Counted from the stretch's first letter, positions 16,630-26,010 are shown. The stretch is 64,000 nucleotides of DNA from an uncultured Oscillospiraceae bacterium (GCA_900539845.1 UQDP01000003.1:99453-163452); one strand, 5' to 3'. Numbers and translations are program-made. The notes: generated from the letters alone by a model not told the origin.

Positions 16630-19002
16630 TCATTTAAGATGCGCAATCGTTACGCCCGATTCACCCTCACCATAGACGCCGAGGCGAAAATCGGCAATGT
16701 TTTTATGGTGCCTAAGCTCCTGCTGCACCGCCGCACGCAGCGCGCCGGTGCCTTTACCGTGTATGATTCTGATTTCATGCATGTTGAGCAGAACACATTT
16801 ATCAATAAACAGCGTCAATTCATGCAGAGCTTCATCCACCGTCTTTCCGCGCAGATCGATCTCGCTGCTTATATCAGAATCGGTTTTAGACGTTGTTCTG
16901 TAAAGCACTGCGGGTTTACTCTGCTTCGGCGGCTCTTTCTTTTTTGTAAGCATAAGATCCGACATCTTCACTCTTGTTTTCAGCATTCCCGACTGAACAA
17001 GAACGTTGCTTTTGCCGACCTCGAGCACCTCGCCCTCTCCGATCGAGCGTATAATAACGGCGTCGCCCGGAACAACGGGTCTCGGCAGTTTATAGTCCTC
17101 ATCCCACGCATCTGCGAGTCGGCGGGGATTAACGGTCTCTTCCATCTCGCCGAGCCTGTTTTTGATCTCACGCCTTGTTTTTCTTGCCGTTTGGGCGGCA
17201 TTGGAGGCATCGGCTTCTTTTTTCAGCTGATCGAGCCGCAAAAGGAAATCCGCGCTCTGGCGCTTTGCCGAGGAAATAATCTTTTCCGCCTCTCGTTTTG
17301 CCTTTTCAAGCTCATTGTTCACAAGCTGAGCTGCCCTGTCTTTTTCAGACTGCGCTTTCCGCTTCATTTTGTCCGCCGTTTCAACCGCGCGCTGAGCCTT
17401 TTCTTTTTCGTTCTCAAGCTCCCGGCGTGTTTCCTCCAGCTTTTCAAGCACGGACTCAAAAGACTTGTTCTCGCTGCCTACAAGGCGTTTGGCTTCGTCT
17501 ATAACAGATTTATCCATTCCGAGATGTTCCGATATCGCAAAAGCGTTTGAACGTCCCGGAACGCCTATGAGAAGACGGTAAGTCGGTCTTAGAGTCTCAA
17601 CGTCAAATTCACAGCTTCCATTCGTTACACCCGGCGTCTCAAGCGCATAGGCTTTCAGTTCGGCGTAATGCGTTGTGGCCGCGATCTTCGCCCCTTTCGA
17701 GCGCAATTTTTCAATGATCGCGACTGCAAGCGCCGCGCCCTCCACAGGGTCTGTTCCGGCGCCGAGCTCGTCTATGAGAACAAGCGAATTTTCATTCGTC
17801 TCTTTCATGATTTCGATTATATTCACCATATGTGACGAAAAAGTGGAGAGGTTTTGCTGGATGCTCTGCTCATCCCCCACGTCAACAAGGATCTTTTCAA
17901 ACACGGATATCTCCGACCGATCCGCGGCGGGAATCAGAAGACCGCACATTGCCATAAGAGTCAGCAGACCGATCGTTTTTATTGAAACCGTTTTTCCGCC
18001 TGTATTGGGACCCGTTATGACAAGCGTGTCATACTCGCCGCCGAGCGATATGTCAACAGGCACTGCTTTTTTTGGATCAAGCAGAGGATGACGCGCTTTT
18101 TTCAGATCAATATATCCGTTTATATTGAGCAAAGGTCTTGAGGCTTTCATTTTATAGGCAAGGCGCGCCTTTGCGAATATCAGATCGAGCATTACAGCGC
18201 TCTCGTAAGAGCATTTTATGCTTTCGGAAAAATTTCCTGCCTCTGCCGAAAGTTCGAATAGTATGCGCCTGATCTCCTCGCGTTCACGGCTTTCAAGTAT
18301 TTTTATCTCATTGTTGGCGTCAACAACAGAGACCGGCTCGATAAACACCGTTGCGCCGGAGGAGGACATATCGTGAACAAGGCCCGGCACATCCGAGCGG
18401 TGCTCAGCCTTTACGGGCACTACGTATCTGCCCGAACGCTGCGTCACGATGGGTTCCTGAAGAAATTTCTGATAATGTGTGCTGTGTATGATCGAATCGA
18501 GCTTTTCACGCACGGAATTGGATTTTGCCCTCATCTTGCGCCGTATCTCATAAAGCTCGTCCGAAGCTCTGTCCGCGATCTCATCTTCGGATAGTATGGA
18601 GGAAAAGATTTTTTCCTCAAGATATTTATTCACCGTAATGGAATCAAAAAAGAAATCGAGCTTTGTCCCCACAGAACTGCAGTGCCCATACCACTCATAA
18701 AGCGAACGCACCGCCCTCAGCGTTCCCGCGATTGAAAGCAGCTCGGAAGTATTGAGCTCTCCGCCGGCAGCAGCGCGGCTGACCGCATTATTTACATTTT
18801 TCAGCCCCGAAAACGAAGGTCCTCCGAATCTCGCTATCAGAGAAAAGGCATCCTCCGTCTGAGAGAGCAAAAGCTCCGCTTCGCCGATCTCAGCAGCAGG
18901 CACAAGCTCCGCCGCCTTGCTTTTCGCATCATCGCTCGCAGCTTCCTGTGCAAGCATGTTAAGCACGGAGCCGAGTTCAAGTGCATCATAATGTTTATTC
19001 AT
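16630..19002 (-). CDS. mutS2: Endonuclease MutS2 with Smr domain
   Basis: MutS-like ATPase without the mismatch-recognition domain; suppresses recombination and, in Bacillus, senses collided ribosomes. 790 residues, the usual length. Core domains, Walker A GPNTGGKTVS near 331-340, Walker B VLIDELGAGTDP near 410, a long Glu/Lys/Ala coiled coil (about 515-620) and a C-terminal Smr domain with DLRGKTVDEALHEL and HGKGTGALR near 755. Two bases from the recO stop; ends the phoH-ybeY-era-yqzL-recO-mutS2 unit. Confidence 0.96.
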   Translation of the reverse strand: MNKHYDALELGSVLNMLAQEAASDDAKSKAAELVPAAEIGEAELLLSQTEDAFSLIARFGGPSFSGLKNVNNAVSRAAAGGELNTSELLSIAGTLRAVRSLYEWYGHCSSVGTKLDFFFDSITVNKYLEEKIFSSILSEDEIADRASDELYEIRRKMRAKSNSVREKLDSIIHSTHYQKFLQEPIVTQRSGRYVVPVKAEHRSDVPGLVHDMSSSGATVFIEPVSVVDANNEIKILESREREEIRRILFELSAEAGNFSESIKCSYESAVMLDLIFAKARLAYKMKASRPLLNINGYIDLKKARHPLLDPKKAVPVDISLGGEYDTLVITGPNTGGKTVSIKTIGLLTLMAMCGLLIPAADRSEISVFEKILVDVGDEQSIQQNLSTFSSHMVNIIEIMKETNENSLVLIDELGAGTDPVEGAALAVAIIEKLRSKGAKIAATTHYAELKAYALETPGVTNGSCEFDVETLRPTYRLLIGVPGRSNAFAISEHLGMDKSVIDEAKRLVGSENKSFESVLEKLEETRRELENEKEKAQRAVETADKMKRKAQSEKDRAAQLVNNELEKAKREAEKIISSAKRQSADFLLRLDQLKKEADASNAAQTARKTRREIKNRLGEMEETVNPRRLADAWDEDYKLPRPVVPGDAVIIRSIGEGEVLEVGKSNVLVQSGMLKTRVKMSDLMLTKKKEPPKQSKPAVLYRTTSKTDSDISSEIDLRGKTVDEALHELTLFIDKCVLLNMHEIRIIHGKGTGALRAAVQQELRHHKNIADFRLGVYGEGESGVTIAHLK

Positions 19003-19003
19003 T

Positions 19004-19741
19004 TCAACCTGTTAATCCTTTATAAAATTCAAGCGCAGAGAGTTTTCTCTGCACAACAGACAATGTGTATTTTTCCGTTATCTCGCCAAGCAGTTTCAGA
19101 TTTTCGCTGCTGAGCGAAAAGCCGAATATTTTTTCCGGCGCCGTAAGGCATATGAACCTCACTGCCGTTATTACCGTTTTCGGAACGGGCACAGCACCTG
19201 CTTTGGGGCAGTTCTCACAATATATCCTGCCTTCCGATGTATCAAAATACATCAGATCCGTTTCATATGTACCGCAGTTATCACATGCCAGCACGGACGG
19301 CATATATCCGCCGAGACAGGCAGACCTCAGTTCAAAAACAGCCTTGACTTGAGCCGGTTCCCTGCTCCCCTTGCAAAGAAGATGAAGCGAATTCAAGGTG
19401 AGCCTTAACAATTCAGAACAGGGCTGTTCCTCCGCGCCCATCTCAAACGCAAGCTGCGCGAAATACTGCGCCAGCGCAAGGCGCTCTATATCTTTTCTGA
19501 GACCGAAAAACACCTCAATAGGCTGTGCGTCATCAACAACAAAGGCGTCTTTTGTTCTATAAAGCGAAAAATCGCTGTACGCAAAAAGCGAGGTCGCTCC
19601 GGCAGCATGACTTTTTATCAGCTTCGCACGGCGCACAAAGGCTCTTACGAGTCCGTAATCAGCAGTAAGGAGAGTAACTAATCGGTCACTCTCCCCTGTT
19701 GTCTGCTCCCGTATTACCAAGCCCTTTGTAGTTGTTTTCAT
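19004..19741 (-). CDS. recO: DNA repair protein RecO
   Basis: Mediator that, with RecR, loads RecA on SSB-coated DNA. 245 residues. N-terminal OB-fold begins KGLVIREQTTGESDRLVTLLT; a central helical region; then a zinc-binding set in CDNCGTYETDL and YCENCPKAG (four Cys at about 157-186). The start overlaps the yqzL-like gene, whose frame ends inside recO; the ribosome site is weak, so coupling is likely. Confidence 0.95.
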   Translation of the reverse strand: MKTTTKGLVIREQTTGESDRLVTLLTADYGLVRAFVRRAKLIKSHAAGATSLFAYSDFSLYRTKDAFVVDDAQPIEVFFGLRKDIERLALAQYFAQLAFEMGAEEQPCSELLRLTLNSLHLLCKGSREPAQVKAVFELRSACLGGYMPSVLACDNCGTYETDLMYFDTSEGRIYCENCPKAGAVPVPKTVITAVRFICLTAPEKIFGFSLSSENLKLLGEITEKYTLSVVQRKLSALEFYKGLTG

Positions 19742-19841
19742 CGGAAACCGCCTTTAATTCGTCCTCGTGCTTTTTATATTCGATATAATCCTCCGCTCTG
19801 CCCGTTTGGGTAAAGCGAAGCCAAAATTCATCCTGCATCAT
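19686..19841 (-). CDS. YqzL-like small protein
   Basis: 51 residues by manual reading of the minus strand: from ATG 19841 or 19838 (MQDEFWLRFTQTGRAEDYI) to TGA at 19688-19686. The start matches the Bacillus YqzL pattern (aromatic residues, then QTG and a Tyr/Leu/Lys helix), and its place between era and recO is the same as in Bacillus. It overlaps the first 56 bases of recO in another frame. GGTGG precedes the tandem ATG. Function of the family is unknown. Confidence 0.75.
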   Translation of the reverse strand: MMQDEFWLRFTQTGRAEDYIEYKKHEDELKAVSDENNYKGLGNTGADNRGE

Positions 19842-19922
19842 TACCACCGTTTTTATTTTATCCTATGGCGGCGGCAATCATTTGTGCCATTTTAAACCAA
19901 ACGGCTAAAAAGGGCGAAAAAC

Positions 19923-20816
19923 TCAGTCTTCAAGCCCAAAATTTCTGATCAGTCCCTCTTTGTTTCTCCAGCCCTCTTTGACCTTCACCCAAGTGTGAAG
20001 ATTCACCCGGATATCAAAAAAGCGTTCCAGATCCTGCCTTGCGAAAGTTGATATCTTTTTCAGCATAGCGCCTTTTTTGCCTATGACCATTCCTTTGTGC
20101 GATTCGCGCTCACAATAGATAACAGCGTCGATATCCAATATCGCCTTATCCTGCCTCTCACGCATCTTTTCTATCGCAACGGCAATGCCATGAGGTATCT
20201 CCTTATCCATGAGCCGAAGAATCTTTTCCCTAATGATCTCGGCTGCAATCACTCTTTCCGGCTGATCGGTAAGCGTGTCATCCGGGAAAAAGTGCACGCT
20301 TTCAGCGGCAAGCTTTTTCATTTCCGAGATCAAAATATCCAGACCTTCTCCCGTTTCTGCCGATACCGGAACGGCTGCGGTAAAATCATAATACCGATAC
20401 ATTTCCGAGACTCTGCCGAGAAGCTGTGCTTTTTCGCTGACTGTATCTATTTTATTAATCACAAGAATCGCGGGGATTTTTTCCTGCCGGAATTTGCTTA
20501 TAAGCTCAAGCTCTTTCTGATCGGGTTCGCCTTTCGGCTCAACTACAAACAAGACCGCGTCCGTGCCCGTTATGCTGTCTTTTACAGCGGTGTTCATAAT
20601 TTCTCCAAGCTTGTTGTGCGGCTTATGAAAGCCCGGTGTATCTGTAAAAACAAGCTGCGTTTCATCCAAAGTGAGCACACCCATGATTTTTGTTCGCGTC
20701 GTCTGCGGCTTGGAGGAAACAATGGCAATCTTTGTGCCGAGCAGTTTGTTCAGAATGGATGATTTGCCGACATTGGGCTTTCCGGCAATCGTAAGAAAGG
20801 CGGATTTTGTTTTCAT
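19923..20816 (-). CDS. era: GTPase Era
   Basis: Ras-like GTPase with KH domain that binds the 16S 3-prime end in late 30S assembly. 297 residues. G1 GKPNVGKSS near 12-20, effector region TTRTKIMGVL, G3 DTPGFHKPHNKLGE near 60-73, G4 NKID near 122; C-terminal KH with VIGKKGAMLKKI near 246. The start ATG 20816 shares one base with the ybeY stop (TGATG), with GGGAG 7 bases upstream. Confidence 0.97.
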   Translation of the reverse strand: MKTKSAFLTIAGKPNVGKSSILNKLLGTKIAIVSSKPQTTRTKIMGVLTLDETQLVFTDTPGFHKPHNKLGEIMNTAVKDSITGTDAVLFVVEPKGEPDQKELELISKFRQEKIPAILVINKIDTVSEKAQLLGRVSEMYRYYDFTAAVPVSAETGEGLDILISEMKKLAAESVHFFPDDTLTDQPERVIAAEIIREKILRLMDKEIPHGIAVAIEKMRERQDKAILDIDAVIYCERESHKGMVIGKKGAMLKKISTFARQDLERFFDIRVNLHTWVKVKEGWRNKEGLIRNFGLED

Positions 20817-21319
20817 CATTCGTCTCCCATATAATAGCTGTTGTCTCGTTTCCAGCCGATCTGCGTGAGGACCGTTTCTTCCTTTTCACGCATACGCACA
20901 GCTTCTATTCCACCCGTCTCGTGGTCATATCCGAGCAGATGGAGCATGGAGTGGACCGTCAGAAATCCGACCTCTCTCTGGAGCGGGTGATTGTATTCCT
21001 TAGCCTGCTCAACAGCCTTTTCCATGGAAATAACGATATCTCCCAGCATTTTAGCGCCGGTATCCATATTTATATCATAATTGCCGTTTTCGCCGAGCGG
21101 AAAAGACAGAACATCCGTTTCCTTATCCATATTCCTGTAAGTTTTATTAAGCTTTCTGATCTCCTCATTATCAACAAAGCGAACGGAAACCTCAGCGGCG
21201 CCGTCAAACTTTTCAAGCTGCAGAACCGCATGGCAGCAGCGGCGTATGAGCAGTCTTATACCCGTGGGTATCTTCACTTTTTTCTGCGAATTGGAGATGA
21301 TTACCTTTACGCTGTTCAT
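20816..21319 (-). CDS. ybeY: Endoribonuclease YbeY
   Basis: Zinc-dependent RNase for 16S rRNA maturation and ribosome quality control. 167 residues. The metal motif HSMLHLLGYDHETG (H3XH5XH form) is near 128-141 and VSVRFVDNEEIRKLNKTYR near 40 is typical. It follows phoH by 3 bases and precedes era by an overlap; the phoH-ybeY-era order is conserved. Confidence 0.97.
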   Translation of the reverse strand: MNSVKVIISNSQKKVKIPTGIRLLIRRCCHAVLQLEKFDGAAEVSVRFVDNEEIRKLNKTYRNMDKETDVLSFPLGENGNYDINMDTGAKMLGDIVISMEKAVEQAKEYNHPLQREVGFLTVHSMLHLLGYDHETGGIEAVRMREKEETVLTQIGWKRDNSYYMGDE

Positions 21320-21322
21320 AAA

Positions 21323-22285
21323 TTATTTTTTCTCCTCATTCTCATATTTTTCATAAGCCTTGATAATTTCCTGAACCAGCCTGTGGCGGACAACATCCTT
21401 TTGCGTGAATCTGCAAATCTCAATATCATCAACATTTTTCAGGATCCGCATAACGCGCTTCAGACCTGATTTTTTTCCGCCGGGCAGGTCTATCTGTGTT
21501 ATATCGCCCGTTACCACCATTTTGGAATTGAAGCCGAGTCTTGTTAAAAACATCTTCATTTGTTCTGGCGTGGTATTCTGCGCCTCATCAAGGATGATGA
21601 AGCTGTCATCAAGCGTTCTGCCCCTCATATAAGCGAGCGGAGCGACCTCAACGGTTCCGCGCTCCTGATATCTTTGAAAATTTTCAGCGCCGAGCATTTC
21701 AAAAAGCGCGTCATAAAGAGGTCTCAGATAAGGGTCAACCTTGCTTTGCAGGTCGCCGGGCAGAAAGCCGAGCTTTTCGCCCGCCTCAACGGCAGGTCTT
21801 GTTAGGATTATTTTGCTGACCTCTTTTGCCCTGAACGCGGTCACCGCCATAGCGACGGCAAGATAGGTCTTTCCTGTTCCGGCAGGACCGACGCCGAATG
21901 TAATGGTATTGCCGCGGATTGCCTCGCAGTATTTTTTCTGCCCGAGTGTTTTCGCCTTGACAGGCTTGCCCTTTGCGGTTATGCAAACCGTATCCGTAGC
22001 CATAGAGAAAAGCTTATCCTCATTGCCCTCTTTAACAAGGCTGAGCGCATACCTGATATTTTGATCGGACAGCGTTTCGCCCTTGTTTATAAGCACAAGC
22101 AGACTGTTCACCGCTCTTACGGCGAGGGAAACATTTTCAGCGTCTCCCACAACCTTAAGGCTTGAGCCACGGCTGATGATCGAAACGCCGAATTCTTTTT
22201 CGATGATCTTAATATTTTCGTCAAACGAGCCGAACAGGCTGACAGCCTGCTCCATCGCGTCCAGATTTATAATCTGTTCAATCAT
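21323..22285 (-). CDS. phoH: PhoH-like ATPase (YbeZ/PhoH family)
   Basis: P-loop ATPase/probable RNA helicase that acts with YbeY. 320 residues. N-terminal extension, Walker A GPAGTGKTYLAVAMAV near 133-148, Walker B FIILDEAQNTTPEQMK near 224 and sensor VVTGDITQIDLPGGKKSGL near 250. First gene of a six-gene unit with a good promoter. Confidence 0.95.
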   Translation of the reverse strand: MIEQIINLDAMEQAVSLFGSFDENIKIIEKEFGVSIISRGSSLKVVGDAENVSLAVRAVNSLLVLINKGETLSDQNIRYALSLVKEGNEDKLFSMATDTVCITAKGKPVKAKTLGQKKYCEAIRGNTITFGVGPAGTGKTYLAVAMAVTAFRAKEVSKIILTRPAVEAGEKLGFLPGDLQSKVDPYLRPLYDALFEMLGAENFQRYQERGTVEVAPLAYMRGRTLDDSFIILDEAQNTTPEQMKMFLTRLGFNSKMVVTGDITQIDLPGGKKSGLKRVMRILKNVDDIEICRFTQKDVVRHRLVQEIIKAYEKYENEEKK

Positions 22286-22317
22286 AAATATATCTCTGCC
22301 TTTAATTTGTTCTATTT

Positions 22318-22346
22318 ATTATAATCTTTTTTAAAGTATTTGTAAA
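22318..22346 (-). promoter_or_regulatory. Promoter of phoH-mutS2 unit
   Basis: Minus strand TTTACA (22346-22341), 17 bp, TATAAT (22323-22318); back to back with the plus-strand promoter of the FkbM gene. Confidence 0.75.
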
Positions 22347-22351
22347 GTGCC

Positions 22352-22380
22352 TTGATTTAGCCCGTTTTTGCGTTTATAAT
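22352..22380 (+). promoter_or_regulatory. Promoter of FkbM-MscS-sulfatase unit
   Basis: TTGATT (22352-22357), 17 bp, TATAAT (22375-22380). Predicted start about 20 bases before the ATG at 22408. Confidence 0.75.
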
Positions 22381-22407
22381 GAAAAAAAGAACGGATGATA
22401 TAAGTAT

Positions 22408-23463
22408 ATGGATTTAAAGATAAAAGAAACGGATGTGTGGGATTTTCTTTCCGAAGACAAAAAGCCGGTTGTGATCTACGGAATGGGAAACGCCGCGGAG
22501 AGAATCATTGACCTGCTTAAAGAAAAAGGCATAGAAATCAGCGATATTTTTGCCAGCGATGAATTTGTGCGCGGTCATTCCTTTCTAGGTTACAAGGTGC
22601 TGAAATACGCTGATATATGCGAAAAATATGAGGATTTCAATGTAGTGCTGGCATTTGCCACACGCCTACCGGAGGTTATTGAGAACATCAGCAGGATAAA
22701 CGCAGAGCACCGGGTTTTCGCCCCCGACATTCCCGTTGCCGGCGGCGGATTATTTACCGGGAAATATTTTGAGGAGCACAAAAACGAATTTGAAGAGGTC
22801 TTCACCCTTCTTGCCGATAACGAAAGCAAACGCGTTTACGAAAACGTTATAAATTATAAGATAAGCGGAAAGATCGGTTATCTTCTTGCCTGCTGCGAAT
22901 ATGATAAAAATAAAATATATTCGGATATTCTGAAGCTCTGTGATAACGAGATCATCATTGACGCAGGAGCGTATGACGGCGATACGATCAGAGAATTCAC
23001 ACAGTTCACAAACGGGCGATACAAACATATTTACGCCCTTGAGCCTGACGCTAAGAATTTTAAAAAGCTGACAAGAAATACAGCTTCCATGAAAAAGATC
23101 AGTCTGTATAACGCGGCGGCGTGGGACAAACGTGAAACACTGATATTTTCCGCTAAGGCAGGACGCAATTCAAAACTTTCCGCTCAGGGAAGCACAGTTG
23201 ATGCCGTTGATATTGACAGCATTGCCAAAGACGGCGCAACGCTTATAAAAATGGATATAGAGGGAGCGGAGATGAAAGCGCTGTGCGGCTGTGAAGAAAC
23301 CATCAGCAAATACAAGCCCAAGCTTTATATCTGCGCCTACCACAGAAACGAGGATCTGTTCGCCCTGCCGCTCAAAATACGAAATCTCAACAGCGGCTAC
23401 AATATCTATTTCAGACACAGCGCTTATATCCCCGCATGGGAAAGTAATTTTTACTGCGTCTAA
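22408..23463 (+). CDS. FkbM-family methyltransferase with N-terminal Rossmann-like domain
   Basis: 351 residues. Residues about 15-110 form an NAD-like fold (VVIYGMGNAAERIIDLL), as found in glycan-modifying proteins; residues about 185-345 are a FkbM methylase, with the SAM loop IIDAGAYDGDTIREF and EPDAKNFKKL, and LIKMDIEGAEMKAL near 278. The acceptor is unknown; family members methylate sugars or polyketides. It lies 13 bases before the channel gene and probably shares its transcript. No signal peptide, so cytoplasmic. Confidence 0.85.
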   Translation: MDLKIKETDVWDFLSEDKKPVVIYGMGNAAERIIDLLKEKGIEISDIFASDEFVRGHSFLGYKVLKYADICEKYEDFNVVLAFATRLPEVIENISRINAEHRVFAPDIPVAGGGLFTGKYFEEHKNEFEEVFTLLADNESKRVYENVINYKISGKIGYLLACCEYDKNKIYSDILKLCDNEIIIDAGAYDGDTIREFTQFTNGRYKHIYALEPDAKNFKKLTRNTASMKKISLYNAAAWDKRETLIFSAKAGRNSKLSAQGSTVDAVDIDSIAKDGATLIKMDIEGAEMKALCGCEETISKYKPKLYICAYHRNEDLFALPLKIRNLNSGYNIYFRHSAYIPAWESNFYCV

Positions 23464-23476
23464 AAGGAGGAGCAAA

Positions 23477-24544
23477 ATGCCTGCGGCAGTAACGGAATTT
23501 TTTGAACAGTACAGTTTTTATATAAACATAGCGCTCGGCGCAGCGGTCTTCATTGCGCTTACGGCGCTCAGAAACAAAATAGCCGATCTTTTGCTTAAAA
23601 TCTTGGCAAAACTCTTTTTCGCCAAAAAGCCCGAAAGGCGCGAAGGATTTATTTCAAGCCTCAAACGCCCGGTGGCGTTCTATTTTATCGTGCTCGGCGC
23701 TTTTATAGGCGTTATGATCAATTACCGTCATTCGGCAATAGTGGGCACATTTAAAATTATCTCTATCTTATTTGCCTGCTGGTGTGTGATCAGCTTTGTT
23801 TCAGATAATCTTGAAGCTTTTCTAGGCTCAAAAAGTCAAGATCCCAGAGTTAACAACATCGCCGTCAAATTTATTTCAAACATCCTGAAAGTGCTGACAG
23901 TATGTATTGCAATAGTAATGGTGATCTCGGAACTCGGATACAATATAAACGGACTGCTTACGGGACTCGGCGTCGGAGGTCTTGCCGTTTCCCTTGCAGC
24001 CCAGGATTCCATAAAGAGCATCATTTCAGGCTTTGTGATTATGTTTGACCGGCCTTTTGATGTTGGTGATTTTATAGAGACGAATGAATTTTCAGGCACG
24101 GTTGAAGACATAACCATGCGCTCAACAAGAGTCCGTAAGCTTGACGACACTATAATAGTGGTTCCGAATACAATCATTGTAGATGATCTTATTACAAATT
24201 ACGCCAAGCTGAACAAACGCCTTGTTGATATGAAAATAGGACTGCTTTATTCCACCACGGACAGTGTTCTGCACAAATGCATAAACGAAATAAACACGTT
24301 TCTCGAAAACCATGCAAAAGTTGAAAACGAATCGATACGTGTTCGCTTTGTTGAATTCGACGATTCTTCCCTCAACATTCAGATAAGGTGTTATGTTGAT
24401 ATCATCGGACTTGAGGATTACTACGCATTCTGCGAAGAGCTCAACTTTGCGATAAAGCGGATCGTTGATGACAGCGAAACGGATTTTGCTTATCCCACAA
24501 GCAGTATTTTCATCGAAAACAAAGATAAATGCGATAACGTCTGA
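23477..24544 (+). CDS. Small-conductance mechanosensitive channel, MscS family
   Basis: Tension-gated channel that releases solutes at hypo-osmotic shock. 355 residues from ATG 23477 (MPAAVTEFFEQYSFY) with AAAGGAGG upstream; a longer frame to 23291 overlaps the previous gene and is discounted. Helices at about 13-31, 65-85, 90-110 and 135-155 precede the pore helix GLGVGGLAVSLAAQDSIKS near 165-183; then FDRPFDVGDFIE and a cytoplasmic beta domain, all standard MscS marks. Confidence 0.93.
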   Translation: MPAAVTEFFEQYSFYINIALGAAVFIALTALRNKIADLLLKILAKLFFAKKPERREGFISSLKRPVAFYFIVLGAFIGVMINYRHSAIVGTFKIISILFACWCVISFVSDNLEAFLGSKSQDPRVNNIAVKFISNILKVLTVCIAIVMVISELGYNINGLLTGLGVGGLAVSLAAQDSIKSIISGFVIMFDRPFDVGDFIETNEFSGTVEDITMRSTRVRKLDDTIIVVPNTIIVDDLITNYAKLNKRLVDMKIGLLYSTTDSVLHKCINEINTFLENHAKVENESIRVRFVEFDDSSLNIQIRCYVDIIGLEDYYAFCEELNFAIKRIVDDSETDFAYPTSSIFIENKDKCDNV

Positions 24545-24564
24545 AAGCGCAGAAAGGCTTCACT

Positions 24565-25884
24565 ATGAAAAACATCATTTTTTATTTTTCGGACCAGCAG
24601 CGCTGGGACACAGTAAACGAAGATCTGACGCCCAACCTTATGCAGCTTGCCGAAGAAGGCGTACTGTTTGAAAACAGCTTTACCTGCCAGCCTGTATGCG
24701 GTCCGGCACGTTCCTGTTTACAGTCGGGAATGTATGCCACCGAGACAGGATGCTACGTAAACGGTATTGCGCTTCCGAATACGATCACCCCGCTTGCAGA
24801 ATATTTTAACCGCGCGGGATATCAAACGGCTTACATAGGCAAATGGCATCTCGGTTCAGACAGATATCCGGGAATCGGCGTTCACTGTGAAAAAACGGCT
24901 ATACCAAAAGACAGGCAGGGCAAATATCAGTATTGGCGCGCCGCAGACTGTCTTGAATTCACTTCGCACGGCTATGACGGGTATGTTTTTGACGGTGACG
25001 GAAACCGGCTCGATTTTAAGGGATACAGAGCGGACTGCATAAATGATTACGCGCTTGACTATCTTGACAAAAGAGATAAGGATAAGCCGTTTTTTATGTT
25101 TATAAGTCAGCTTGAGCCGCACCATCAGAATGACAGAAGCTGTTACGAGGGCTATAAAGAGACCGTTGAAAAATATCGGGATTACCCCTTGCCGGACGAT
25201 CTGACATTTTTAAAGGGCGACTACAAAGAAATGTATCCCGATTATATTTCTGCAATAAACAGGCTTGACTACAATGTGGGCAGACTTGTTGAAAAGCTTA
25301 AATCGCTCGGAATATATGAAGATACAATCATCATTTACACCAGCGATCACGGCTGCCACTTTAAAACAAGAAATCTGGAATATAAGAGAAGCTGCCACGA
25401 AAGCAGTACGCACACGCCGCTTATAATCAAGGGCGGCGGCTTTGAAGGAGGAAAAAAAGACAAACGCCTTGTGAGCCTGATTGATCTTCCCCCCACAATG
25501 CTGTCTATGGCGGGGATCAAAATACCGCCGCATTTTAAAGGTCTGGATCTTACAGCGCAGACCGACGATCCCGAGACCCGGCGCAAATGCGTATTTATGC
25601 AGATAAGCGAAAGTCAGTGCGGCAGAGCCGTCAGGACGGACCGATTCAAATACTCCGTACGCGATATCAAACCCTCCGGCTATCTTCACGAAAGCAGCAA
25701 AGTCTATTTTGAGGACTATCTTTACGATTTAAAGAAAGACCCGAATGAGAAAGAAAATCTGATAAAAAATCCGCGATATGCCCACATACGTCAGGAGATG
25801 AAATATCTGCTGATCGGCGAGATGCAGAATGCCGGTGAAGAGATACCTGTCATTCTGCCGACTGTAATCAAGCGGAAGAAGTAA
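24565..25884 (+). CDS. Type I sulfatase, probably cytoplasmic
   Basis: Hydrolyses sulfate esters, likely of host glycans. 439 residues. The formylglycine motif C-G-P-A-R is at Cys45, so activation by an anaerobic maturase (not in the window) is needed. Metal-binding parts: FSDQQRWD near 8-15, IGKWHLG near 91-97, and YTSDHGCHFKTR near 259. No signal peptide or anchor is seen at the N-terminus (MKNIIFYFSDQQ starts with the first beta strand), so it should act inside the cell on imported substrate. Substrate unknown; choline sulfatase and glycan sulfatases share this fold. Last of the three-gene unit. Confidence 0.9.
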   Translation: MKNIIFYFSDQQRWDTVNEDLTPNLMQLAEEGVLFENSFTCQPVCGPARSCLQSGMYATETGCYVNGIALPNTITPLAEYFNRAGYQTAYIGKWHLGSDRYPGIGVHCEKTAIPKDRQGKYQYWRAADCLEFTSHGYDGYVFDGDGNRLDFKGYRADCINDYALDYLDKRDKDKPFFMFISQLEPHHQNDRSCYEGYKETVEKYRDYPLPDDLTFLKGDYKEMYPDYISAINRLDYNVGRLVEKLKSLGIYEDTIIIYTSDHGCHFKTRNLEYKRSCHESSTHTPLIIKGGGFEGGKKDKRLVSLIDLPPTMLSMAGIKIPPHFKGLDLTAQTDDPETRRKCVFMQISESQCGRAVRTDRFKYSVRDIKPSGYLHESSKVYFEDYLYDLKKDPNEKENLIKNPRYAHIRQEMKYLLIGEMQNAGEEIPVILPTVIKRKK

Positions 25885-25930
25885 TATTAAATTACACAAA
25901 AAAACAGAATCCCCACTGATCGTACACAAC

Positions 25931-25970
25931 AAAAAAATATCCGCCTGTTTATGCAGGCGGATATTTTTTA
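25931..25970. terminator. Bidirectional terminator between sulfatase and GPH symporter genes
   Basis: ATATCCGCCTG / CAGGCGGATAT with a TTTATG loop, flanked by A-run left and T-run right, so a 17-bp stem with T tracts on both strands; serves the two convergent genes. Confidence 0.9.
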
Positions 25971-26010
25971 CCCCTTATTATGAATATGGCTTTAAAGCCT
26001 TTTCATTGAA

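Noticed and set aside
16579..17550. 323-codon frame antisense to mutS2
   Set aside because: Lies wholly opposite a well-supported gene, has no ribosome site and has composition of a shadow frame.
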